Source: Palsa-504 sp963806335 (lineage in GTDB: Bacteria > Actinomycetota > Actinomycetes > Streptosporangiales > Streptosporangiaceae). From it: 64,000 bases of DNA. The position numbers and the translations under genes were made by a program. The stretch is taken from positions 248,001 through 312,000 of the forward strand of contig CAWDXO010000013.1 in NCBI GenBank assembly GCA_963806335.1, written 5' to 3'. Positions 27,336 through 35,090 of this stretch are shown piece after piece (position 1 is the first letter of the stretch; every line of letters starts with the position of its first letter). Below the pieces are notes generated by a model. That model saw only the letters and a list, made by a program, of their open reading frames with translations. It was not told the DNA's origin and did no database searches.

Positions 27336-27975
27336 CCTTTGCCTAGCTCCGTCAGCTCGGAACGCCAGGCTGCGTAGAAGGCCCGCAGTTCTGCCACTGA
27401 TGAGCCTTCGGTTACAGGTATCTCGTCGTCGGCAAACCGATCCAGGGTGGCGATCATGCCAGCCAGGACATTGATATCGAAGCCCGCGTCGATCTGGGCC
27501 GCGCGTGCCAGAAGTACATCCTTGCCGAAGCGACGGGCGAGCAGCCGAACGTCGGCGAAGTCCCGTGCCGCGGCCCGGTCGAATAGCGCGAGCAGCTTAC
27601 GCCCGGCGAGTTCCTCAGGAGCCAGGGTGGGCCCGGCAGCCGTGACAGAGGCAGGAAGTCCGGTGGCGTGTCCACGGCGAGATCAGTCACCACTTCGGCG
27701 GTGTTGTTCCGGATGACGAGCCGGCAAAATGTGTCGCTGTCGTGAATGCGCTCGGTAGCCCAGCCCCGTTCCCGGGCTGCGGCTTCAAGCGCGTCTCGTG
27801 CCGCAGGTACGTAGCCGCGGTCTGGGGCGGTGAAGAAATCGAGGTCTTCGGTCGGCCGTGCCGTGAGGTGCTGCGCGAGCAAGGCCGCTCCCCCGGCCAG
27901 CAGGAAACCCTTGCTCGCGGGCAGGCTAAAGAACAACCTGGACACCTCAAGCTGGAAGTCGGTCAGATCCGGCAT
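27332..27975 (-). pseudogene. Nucleotidyltransferase (AbiEii-like toxin), frameshifted
   Basis: The N-terminal half reads FLLAGGAALLAQHLTARPTEDLDFF, the GG and D-x-D motif of AbiEii-type nucleotidyltransferases. After about 27650-27662 the frame shifts. The second half then reads ASVTAAGPTLAPEELAGRKLLALFDRAAARDFADV and continues to a stop at 27334-27332, which overlaps the integrase stop in a CTAG. One indel explains the break. It lies downstream of an XRE gene, as in toxin-antitoxin pairs. If the frame were repaired the protein would be about 213 residues. Confidence 0.8.
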
Positions 27976-28007
27976 GCTGACCCATCTCGCGAGGCGCTGC
28001 CCGGCAT

Positions 28008-28526
28008 CTACGCTGCCATCCCGCGGGACGCCTGGATCGTCGACTTCCACGCCGACCGGACCGCCCGCGGGAGCACAAGATCGTCCCACAGGTCAACAAG
28101 CAGCGCGCCGTCTACATAGGCCAGGATGTCGGCCGGGCGACCCTCCTGCAGAACGGCCTCGTACACGCGCGCGCGGTCAGCACGCGAGCCAAGGTTGAAT
28201 ACCCGCCCGGGCGCCGACCAGTTCAGGTGCAGCGGCAACTGCACTCGCGCGAACGCGTGCGCCATGTCCAGGCGCGGCAGATGATCCGGCACCCATACCG
28301 ACCTGCCCCGCGCGGCAGGCTGCCGGGTGAATGTCGCCTGCGGCTGCGCAACCAGCTCACACCCAGCCTCCGAGAGCAGCCGGGCGAAAGTCGCCAGCAT
28401 CGGCGACTTCCGGCCATTCTCATACGCCGACAGCGTGGTACGCGACGTGCCAGCCCGCCGAGCTAGCTCGTCCTGGGTCAAGCCAGCACCGGCCCGGGCA
28501 CGCTCAAGCAGGGCGCCAGGTTCCAT
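28008..28526 (-). CDS. XRE-family HTH protein, putative antitoxin
   Basis: This 172-residue protein has an N-terminal HTH (LLERARAGAGLTQDELARRAGTSRTTLSAYENGRKSP) and a C-terminal region of unknown fold ending DGALLVDLWDDLVLP. It sits 32 bases upstream of the broken nucleotidyltransferase on the same strand. A GTATC-N6-GATAC site lies just before its ribosome site. It is the likely antitoxin and repressor of the pair. Confidence 0.85.
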   Translation of the reverse strand: MEPGALLERARAGAGLTQDELARRAGTSRTTLSAYENGRKSPMLATFARLLSEAGCELVAQPQATFTRQPAARGRSVWVPDHLPRLDMAHAFARVQLPLHLNWSAPGRVFNLGSRADRARVYEAVLQEGRPADILAYVDGALLVDLWDDLVLPRAVRSAWKSTIQASRGMAA

Positions 28527-28539
28527 GCCTCTCCTTAAC

Positions 28540-28555
28540 GTATCCGATCAGATAC
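28540..28555 (-). promoter_or_regulatory. GTATC-N6-GATAC operator, first nucleotidyltransferase pair
   Basis: GTATCCGATCAGATAC is an inverted repeat of 5-bp arms and 6-base centre, 14 bases upstream of the XRE start codon. It shares 13 of 16 bases with the site at 32503-32518. Confidence 0.6.
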
Positions 28556-28604
28556 CATGCTAACGTCAACGTATGGCAGGAAGGTCATATTCCGTGTCTC
28601 GGCG

Positions 28605-28793
28605 ACCCCTGTTCTGTCTCATCCGAACCCAGGCGCGGACCTCCTGCGCGGTCGCCTGGATGAACGCGCTGCCGGGCGTCGGGGCGATCCGCTGTGCCGC
28701 CTGGGAGATGTCCGCTGCCCGCCGGTAGTCCCCGGCGGTCAGTACCTGCCAGGCCTGGGTCTCCAGGCACCAGGCGGCCATCCCGGCGGGGCA
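28605..28793 (-). pseudogene. Fragment of a TPR-type regulator
   Basis: The stretch AAWCLETQAWQVLTAGDYRRAADISQAAQRIAP followed by FIQATAQEVRAWVRM matches the TPR region of actinomycete XRE/TPR regulators. There is no start and no HTH domain. It abuts the relaxase stop at 28798, so the two were probably joined by deletion. Confidence 0.7.
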
Positions 28794-28797
28794 GCCG

Positions 28798-30707
28798 TCA
28801 ATCCGTGGCCTCGAAGTCGGCGTCGCGGTCGGCCGCACGCTGGAGGATCTGCGGGGACGGCCGGATCTCCGGCTTGGGGGGCCGCAGGATCGCGTCGTTG
28901 CCTGGTCCTGGCCAAGGCGGGAACGCCTGGCCGAGGTCACCGTAGTCGGGATCCCTCGACGGGATCATCAGGCTCAGCCGGTCTGCGAGCCGGTCGGCGA
29001 AGGTGCGGTGCGCCGCGGCCAGGTCCTTGATCCACTGCCCGGTTTCCCGGGTCTGCTCCCCCGCCGCCATCGTGAGCTCTTCGTGCTGATCGCTGGTGGC
29101 GGGCTCGGGTTCGGCTGAACGTAGCGGCGGGTAGTGCTCGCCGGGATGGCGGCGGCGTAGTTCGGTGTCGGCGGCCACGGCCAGGTGCCGCTGCTGGACG
29201 GTGGCCTTCTCCCAGTCATCCCGGTCGGCCATCGTGGCGGCGAACACGGTTTCTCGCTGGCGGTAGGCGTCATTAATCGCCTGGTAGCTGCCGGCCAGCT
29301 CCTGCTTGCGGGCGGCTTCCTGATGCTCACCGCGCTGCTGGGCCGCGGCGACTTCGGCGCTGGCGCGGAGCCCGGTCAGCCGGGCGTCCCAGGCGGCGGC
29401 CCGGACCTGGCGGAGCTCATCACCGACCCACTTGGGCGCCCAGGCCGTTTCGATCGGATAGGTGTCGCGCAGGTGCAGCAGCATCCCGTCGGGCATGCCC
29501 CGCACGTCGGGCCCATCGGCTGGGCCGAGGGCGGCGAAGGCCTCGTGCCAGGCGGCCCGAAGGTCCGGGGCGGCGGCGACGGGTTCGGGGCCGATCGGGT
29601 CGGCGGGGTGATGGTAGCCGGACAGTTCCCGCCAGGCGCCGATGGCGGCGGCGCGCCGCTGCCAGTCCAGCCGGTCCAGCGGATCCTCCGGGACCGGGCC
29701 CAAGGCGGTGACCGCCCAGGGCGGGGCGTGGTCGGCAGCGTGCTCGCCGATGCGGTCCTTGCGGGCGTCCATCAGCGCGGCGATCTGAGTGACGTAAGCG
29801 CGGCGCTCGGGGTCGGCGATCTCGGGGACCTGCGCGGACCATGAGCCGGGCGGGTGCGGGACCAGGGAGCCGAGCCGGTAGCGGAGGCGGGCGTCGATGA
29901 CGGCGGCCAGGTCGCGGGCGCCGGCCAGGTCGCGCTCGCCGATCGCATCGGCAGGACCTGTCCGGCGTCCAGTCCGGCCAGTTCGGCGGCACGCAGCGTC
30001 CGCCACAGCCATCGGGCCTGGTGACTGGTCTCACGGCGGTCGCCGGGCGGCAGGATGCTCATCAGCAAGTCTCGGTACCGCTGGTCGCGGGCCGGGGTGG
30101 TCTCGGCGGTCCATATCGCGTGCAGCAGGGCCAGGTGGTCGGCGTCGGCCAGGGCCTGGTTGCGGGCCTGGGTGGCCGAGTGCTGCTGGCCGTCGCGGTC
30201 TAGCACGCCGGCCAGCACGGCCAGCGCCGTGCCCGGCGGGGCAGGCCGGGTGACCGGGGCAGGAACGCCGGTTCGTTCGGGATAAATCTGGTCGTAGCGG
30301 GCCAGCTCGGGAGCAGGACGCTGGCCAGGCACCGGGTCGGCCCGTTTCGGGGACGTGGTGAACACGTAGGCGAGGTTGACGTCGGTGCCGCGGGACAGCG
30401 CGACGTAGGCGTGCTGGCGGTCCTCGGTCCCGGTGATCACGGCCAGGCCGGTGTGCACGGTCCGGCCCTGGCCGGTATGGTCGGTGACCGCGTAACCCAG
30501 CTCGGCATCGCCGTAGTTCGCGTACACGAAGGCGCGGTCGGTCCAGCGCCGCTGTCCCGTGCGCGAGTCGGCGTCCAGCGCCCGGCGCACGATCAGGCCG
30601 CTACGGGCGACGGCCTCGATGCGGAGCAGGTCCCCGTTGGCCAGCGTCCGGCCGCGCTCGCCTGCCTCGACGCTATGGTCGTTGCCCGTGCAGAGGATCA
30701 GGTCGCC
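28798..30707 (-). pseudogene. MobF/TraA-type relaxase-helicase, C-terminal remnant, frameshifted
   Basis: It begins in the helicase part (GDLILCTGNDHSVEAGERGRTLANGD, then TDHTGQGRTVHTGLAVITGTEDRQHAYVALSRGTDVNLAYV), a typical C-terminal RecD-like region of conjugative relaxases. The frame shifts near 29948-29956 (GQVL continues as DAIGERDLAGARDLAAVIDARLRYRLG) and then runs to 28798. The relaxase domain is absent: the sequence stops at 30707, where an SRPBCC fragment begins. It is a remnant of a conjugative element. Confidence 0.8.
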
Positions 30708-30708
30708 G

Positions 30709-31113
30709 GGGCTGGCCGACCCGCGGCAACTCGAACGCTTTTGGCGCCCGCCCTTCGCGCCCGCCACCTTCACGCATCATGATTTCAAAGTTGGCGGTCG
30801 CGCCGAATACTTCCTGACCGGGGCCGAACGGAGAAAAGTGGAGCGGTTCTTGGAAGTTCACCGCGGTAAATCCCATCAACTCGTTCGAGGCGTACGACGG
30901 CGAAGACAACGCCGAGGACGAGAATATGCCGTCGTCGATGAAGTTCACCTTCGACGCCACGCCGACGGGATCGCGCATGACCTGCGTCACCCGGTTTTCA
31001 AGCGTCGATGCCATGGAGCAAACCGTCCCGGCATGGAAGAAGGACTCCGCGCGGCGATGCCCCAACTCGACGCGCTGCTGGCTGAACGAGGCGCGTCTGC
31101 CGCGCACGCCTAA
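30709..31113 (+). pseudogene. SRPBCC (AHSA1-type) protein fragment with two frameshifts
   Basis: It starts with LADPRQLERFWRPPFAPATFTHHDFKVGGRAEYF, then, after an extra base near 30819-30823, EKWSGSWKFTAVNP and MPSSMKFTFDATPTGSRMTCVTRFSS. A second shift near 31029-31036 leads to MEEGLRAAMPQLDALLAERGA. About 20-30 N-terminal residues are missing, replaced by the relaxase remnant on the other strand. Confidence 0.75.
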
Positions 31114-31151
31114 CTTAGGACGGACGCCGACCTCGGGACACGGACATTCAA

Positions 31152-31366
31152 ATGAGAAAGCTCAAAATCATCGAACACATCTCGCTGGACGGTGTGATCC
31201 AGCATTCCGCCGACGACGACGATTTCCCTTGCAGCGACTGGACCGCGCCCTATCGGACTCCCGCGGGCCTGGATGCAACGCTCGCCGCACAAGGCGAGAG
31301 CTTCGATCTGCTGCTTGGCCGTCGTACCTACGATCTCTGGTCGGGCTTCTGGCCAAAGGCGCCGCG
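31152..31366 (+). pseudogene. Dihydrofolate-reductase-like (RibD C-terminal) protein, N-terminal fragment
   Basis: MRKLKIIEHISLDGVIQ and FDLLLGRRTYDLWSGFWPKAP are typical of this family. The C-terminal two thirds are missing: at about 31350-31366 the sequence passes into a helicase fragment through a shared stretch gccaaaggcgcc. The SRPBCC remnant just upstream is a common partner of such genes, so both probably came from one operon. Confidence 0.75.
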
Positions 31367-31690
31367 CAGATCCGGGTCATCAGCCCCTTCCGCATGGTCG
31401 TCAGCCAGGCCATGAAGGTGCACGAGTCCATCTTCCCCGAAGTAAGCAGACAGGTTCGGGAGAAGTGGGTCGGCACCGTGCACACCATGCAGGGCAAGGA
31501 AGCCGACGCTGTCAGCCTCATTCTCGGTGGCGATCCGGACCGGGCCTGGCGCGCGCGGGTTCGCGACCTGAGAGCCCAATCTGCTCAACGGGGCCGTCAC
31601 CCGCGCCAAGCGTCGTCTCTAAGTCATTGGCAACCGAGACGCCTGGGCAATAAGCCGTACTTCAATGTCCTGGCTGGCCGCATCCCCGCC
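31349..31690 (+). pseudogene. DNA helicase (DNA2/NAM7-like) C-terminal fragment
   Basis: The stretch IRVISPFRMVVSQAMKVHESIF followed by VGTVHTMQGKEADAVSLILGGDPD is the motif V/VI region of an AAA-type superfamily I helicase. Further on, the remnants AVTRAKRRL and VIGNRDAW lie in other frames, with two stops, so several indels are present. Confidence 0.75.
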
Positions 31691-31716
31691 AGGTAACCAG
31701 CACCCCGATATCGGTG

Positions 31717-32115
31717 TTACAAGCCGATCGCGCTTACCCCGGGGAGGTCACCGAAGCGCGCCTTGGCATCGCGGCTCAGGATGCTTCGACCGGTCTGAGC
31801 CGCGTGGGCGGCGATTATCAGGTCGTGTGCGCCGCGCGGGGAACCGGACCGGCGGACATGGGCGAGCAGGCGTCCATGGTGAGCTGCTGTCGCCTGCGTG
31901 TAGTCAAGGACATCGACAGTCGATGTTATTGCCGCGAGCGCCCGGGCGCGCTCGGCCGCCCGGCTGGCCGTATCCGCCATCTCGATCCCGACACGGTATT
32001 CGGCGACCGATACCGAGGCGATGGCCAGCTCATCGTCGTCCAGCGATGAGCGATCTATGGTTCCGCGTTCGTAGGCGATCAGGATGTTGGTGTCGAGGAT
32101 CAGGCGTCGGCCCAC
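31717..32115 (-). CDS. vapC: PIN-domain ribonuclease toxin (VapC family)
   Basis: The 132-residue protein carries the PIN acidic residues: D in LILDTNILIAYERG, E in SVSVAEYRVGIE and D in HDLIIAAHAAQTG, with SRDAKARF at the end. It starts inside the antitoxin gene (16-base overlap), so the two are coupled. It is probably a site-specific RNase. Confidence 0.9.
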   Translation of the reverse strand: MGRRLILDTNILIAYERGTIDRSSLDDDELAIASVSVAEYRVGIEMADTASRAAERARALAAITSTVDVLDYTQATAAHHGRLLAHVRRSGSPRGAHDLIIAAHAAQTGRSILSRDAKARFGDLPGVSAIGL

Positions 32116-32357
32116 GGATCGTGCACCTCCGAGTTAAGAAGGGCGACGGCTTCAGCTATGTTCCGGCCGAATTCATCGTCTGGCGGAGGCACGTCCGCGA
32201 GCGCCGCGCGCAGGTCGGCGCCAGTGCGGCGATGGGCGGGGCCGATTTCCGCGACCGGATGGCTGCCGCGGACGATGGTGATCGTCTCACCGCGCTCGAC
32301 GGCATCGAGCAGATCGGAGAAGTGCCGTGATGCCTCGGTTGCGGTCATGGTCTTCAT
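32100..32357 (-). CDS. Phd/YefM-type antitoxin
   Basis: This 85-residue protein has the Phd-like N-terminus TATEASRHFSDLLDAVERGETITIVRGSHPVAEI and a C-terminal tail that would wrap the toxin. It overlaps the vapC start. A palindrome at 32369-32383 lies just upstream. Confidence 0.9.
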   Translation of the reverse strand: MKTMTATEASRHFSDLLDAVERGETITIVRGSHPVAEIGPAHRRTGADLRAALADVPPPDDEFGRNIAEAVALLNSEVHDPWADA

Positions 32358-32368
32358 GAGGCCATTCT

Positions 32369-32383
32369 ATCTGATAATCAGAT
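32369..32383 (-). promoter_or_regulatory. Operator of the VapBC-like pair
   Basis: ATCTGA-taa-TCAGAT is a perfect inverted repeat 12 bases upstream of the antitoxin ATG. This is the position expected for autoregulation. Confidence 0.55.
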
Positions 32384-32502
32384 TCGTGACTGCGGGCTGC
32401 GGCGTGTGACGTTGCGCACCGGCAGGGTGCAGGCTATCGGTGAGACTCGGCTCGGGAAGCTTGGTCGAGCCGCGGTGTTGGCCAGTGATCCCTAATCTCT
32501 AT

Positions 32503-32518
32503 GTATCACATCTGATAC
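32503..32518 (+). promoter_or_regulatory. GTATC-N6-GATAC operator, second nucleotidyltransferase pair
   Basis: GTATCACATCTGATAC, part of the longer TGTATCA-N4-TGATACA (32502-32519), lies 30 bases upstream of the ATG. An AGGAGG (32535-32540) follows. Confidence 0.6.
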
Positions 32519-32548
32519 AATAAGGGTTGACCGCAGGAGGACTCAGGG

Positions 32549-33253
32549 ATGACCGGATCGGAATCTGACGCTCCAGGGCTTGCCCGGCCGGAGTTGGTAC
32601 GCGTGCTCGAATCAGCGGCACGACTCCAAGAGGTCGTTCCCGATGCCGTCTTGGTTGGCGGCTCTGCCGCGGCGCTGTGGGCCAATCACCGCTTCTCTCA
32701 TGACCACGACCATGTGCCGCAGGATCTCAGTGATCGCTTCGACGCCGTACTTGAAGCGATTGAAGCAACGGACGGATGGGTGACGAACCGGGTGACCCCG
32801 GGGAAGATCATCCTCGGCGAACTGGGCGATATCGAGTCTGGAGTCTGCCAGCTAATCCGGAACAGGCCCTTGGAGGTCACGGAAGTAGAGCTTCCGTCCG
32901 GACAAATGCTCCGGGTACCGACGCCAGACGAGACGCTGCGGATCAAGGGTTACCTCATTGTCCGGCGTAACCAGGTACGGGACTACCTTGACGTGGCGGC
33001 TCTTTCTGACAGGTATGGGATCGCTCACGCTGCAGATGTACTCCGGCACATTGATACCTACTACTCCGATCAGCGCGGCCCCGAATCGGAGGCTGTTGCG
33101 ACCCAGCTCGCCCGGCAACTCGCCGACCCTAAGCCAGCCGACGCTCGTACGATCGGCCAGCTTGGCCGGTACAAGGGCCTGGATGCACGCTGGACGGACT
33201 GGGGGAATGTTATCGACGTCTGCCGCTCGCTAGCTGTGGAGATGGTGCAATGA
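32549..33253 (+). CDS. AbiEii-like nucleotidyltransferase, putative toxin
   Basis: This 234-residue protein starts with VLVGGSAAALWANHRFSHDHDHV, the GG-S and D-x-D motif of nucleotidyltransferases, and has an RIKGYLIVRRNQVRDYLDVAAL segment typical of this group. Its stop overlaps the start of the following XRE gene (ATGA). Unlike the first pair, the frame is intact. The gene order is toxin then XRE. Confidence 0.8.
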   Translation: MTGSESDAPGLARPELVRVLESAARLQEVVPDAVLVGGSAAALWANHRFSHDHDHVPQDLSDRFDAVLEAIEATDGWVTNRVTPGKIILGELGDIESGVCQLIRNRPLEVTEVELPSGQMLRVPTPDETLRIKGYLIVRRNQVRDYLDVAALSDRYGIAHAADVLRHIDTYYSDQRGPESEAVATQLARQLADPKPADARTIGQLGRYKGLDARWTDWGNVIDVCRSLAVEMVQ

Positions 33254-33717
33254 CCACCGCTCTGAGGTTCCGCAATATTGACGCGTCTCCGGATGACCCG
33301 GTGGAGACATGGCCCTTCGAAGGCATCCTCGCGGCAGTTGAACGGGGCACCCTCCCGGATTGGCGCCGGCTCGCGAGCGTAATCCGGGCCGATCCCTGGG
33401 GTCCAGTAGCCCATCAGGTCCTCGAAGCCGTTCACCTGTCCCACCCCTACGGCACCACCGAGCTGCTGGAGGGGGTAATAGCCCGCGCCCGCAAGCTAGC
33501 CGCCGACTCAGAACGGGCGGATGTCGCATCCGAGGTGCAGGGCCTCGTCGCCAGATCCGGGCTGTCCAAGCAGGATTTCGCGGAGAGAATAGGGACCTCG
33601 CGATCTCGCCTGTCGACCTACATGTCTGGCAAGGTGGTGCCCTCAGCAACCTTGATGGTACGGATGCGGCGGGTCGCGCTGCATGCCTCTGAGATGACTA
33701 TTCAAGCTGCGAGCTAG
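33250..33717 (+). CDS. XRE-family HTH protein, putative antitoxin
   Basis: This 155-residue protein has an HTH in its C-terminal half (LVARSGLSKQDFAERIGTSRSRLSTYMSGKVVPSA) after an N-terminal helical part (TWPFEGILAAVERGTLPDWRRLASVI). It is coupled to the nucleotidyltransferase. It probably represses the shared operator at 32503. Confidence 0.85.
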   Translation: MTTALRFRNIDASPDDPVETWPFEGILAAVERGTLPDWRRLASVIRADPWGPVAHQVLEAVHLSHPYGTTELLEGVIARARKLAADSERADVASEVQGLVARSGLSKQDFAERIGTSRSRLSTYMSGKVVPSATLMVRMRRVALHASEMTIQAAS

Positions 33718-33800
33718 GCATAGCTGGAATGGCTCGACGCTGCGCGATCTCAGCTCACTTTATGAGAGCGGGTAGTTTTCCTGACGCTTCCGGATGACAT

Positions 33801-34676
33801 TTAGTTCAGCAGCGGCGGGCCTTGCCGGATCCGGGCCATCGCACCGGCCGGGTCGCAGCGCCACCAGCCCAGCGCTTCCACCCACCAGGTGAGACCGGCT
33901 TCGCAGTAGGCGCCTACGTGCCGCCCGCCGCGGTCAGCCGCCGCGCCGTCGGTGCGGCCTTCCAGCGCAACAGCCAGCGGGGGGGCCCCGTCTTCGCGGT
34001 GCTCGCGGATGTAGCGCATGACGGCGGCCAGTTCGGCCGGCGGCATGGTTTCCCCCAGGCCATAGGCGGCGTGGGTGGGCATCACCCCGTCCCAGCGGGC
34101 AGCCCGCCGGAACGGCGCCTTGTTCGGCCACCGGCCACCGCACCAGATGGGAATGCGCGGCTGCTGGAGCGGCGGGGGAAGCATGGTCACGCCGGTGACG
34201 GTGACGTGCTCACCGTGGAACGTGACCGGCTCACCGCGCCACAGTTCGGTCAGCACCTCCAGCGACTCATCCAGCCGGGCGGCGCGTTCACGCAGCTCAC
34301 CCGGTTCCCCGAACGCGGTGAACTCCTCGGGTACTGACCCGAGGCCGGCGCCGAGGATCAGCCGGCCACCGGACAGCCGGTCCAACGTGACCGATTCCCG
34401 CGCCACCTTGCCTACCCGGCGGCGGGCTAGCTGGTTCATCAGGACGCCGAACCGGATCCGGCTGGTGCGGGCCGCCACCGCCGCGATGACTACCGTCGGG
34501 TCGGCGACCGGCCAGCGCGGGTCCCGGTACAGCAGGTGATCCCAGATGAAGAAGGCATCCCAGCCGCTGTCCTCGGCTGCGACCGCCAGGTCCGTCAGCA
34601 GCAGCGGATCGCCGAACGGGCCCACGTTGGGGACCCCGGCCGCGAACCGCACGTCAGCCCCGGCCACGCGCCGCAT
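33801..34676 (-). CDS. LLM-class flavin-dependent oxidoreductase
   Basis: The start at 34676 (MRRVAGADVRF) is chosen; an upstream in-frame GTG at 34742 lacks a ribosome site. The protein has the LLM pattern: AEDSGWDAFFIWDHL, TSRIRFGVLMNQLARRRVGKVARESVTLDRLSGGRLILGAGLG, and a later PIWCGGRWPNKAPFRRAARWDGVMP. In actinomycetes many such enzymes use F420. Substrate unknown. Confidence 0.9.
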   Translation of the reverse strand: MRRVAGADVRFAAGVPNVGPFGDPLLLTDLAVAAEDSGWDAFFIWDHLLYRDPRWPVADPTVVIAAVAARTSRIRFGVLMNQLARRRVGKVARESVTLDRLSGGRLILGAGLGSVPEEFTAFGEPGELRERAARLDESLEVLTELWRGEPVTFHGEHVTVTGVTMLPPPLQQPRIPIWCGGRWPNKAPFRRAARWDGVMPTHAAYGLGETMPPAELAAVMRYIREHREDGAPPLAVALEGRTDGAAADRGGRHVGAYCEAGLTWWVEALGWWRCDPAGAMARIRQGPPLLN

Positions 34677-34875
34677 CCCTGCCAGGGTGCCGGCCACGCC
34701 CTGTGTCCTGGCCGGTGTGCCGTCCGCGCCCTGCACCCTCACGGGGCCGCAGGGCCCGGGCCGGATCCTGCCCGGGACGGCGGGTAAGGGCCGGTGTCGC
34801 GGCGGCCGGCCGACGGGGCGGTCCGGGGACGGATGACATGCGTCCCAGACTGGCAGATTCGCGGACGGATCTCAC

Positions 34876-35013
34876 GTGCCGGGCCTCTACGGCGAGCGCG
34901 TCCGCCGGCGGCTCACCGGCGAGATGACGATCTGGCTGACGACCGTCGGGCGTGACGGTACCCCGCCGCTGAACCCGGCCGGGTTCGGCTGGGACGGCGG
35001 CGGCAGCCCGCAG
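34876..35013 (+). pseudogene. Fragment of a PPOX/F420-dependent oxidoreductase
   Basis: A GTG at 34876 starts LTGEMTIWLTTVGRDGTPPLNPAGFGWDGGG, the N-terminal strand pattern of TIGR03618-type enzymes. The similarity ends at about 35013 and the remaining frame is low complexity, so only the first third survives. Its partner could be the LLM enzyme on the other side. Confidence 0.6.
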
Positions 35014-35090
35014 TTAAGTTCGCGGAGAGGTTCTCCGTCCCGGTCCGCATCCGTCTCACCCGCGTCCGCGGCTTCTGAGGCACCAGGCAC

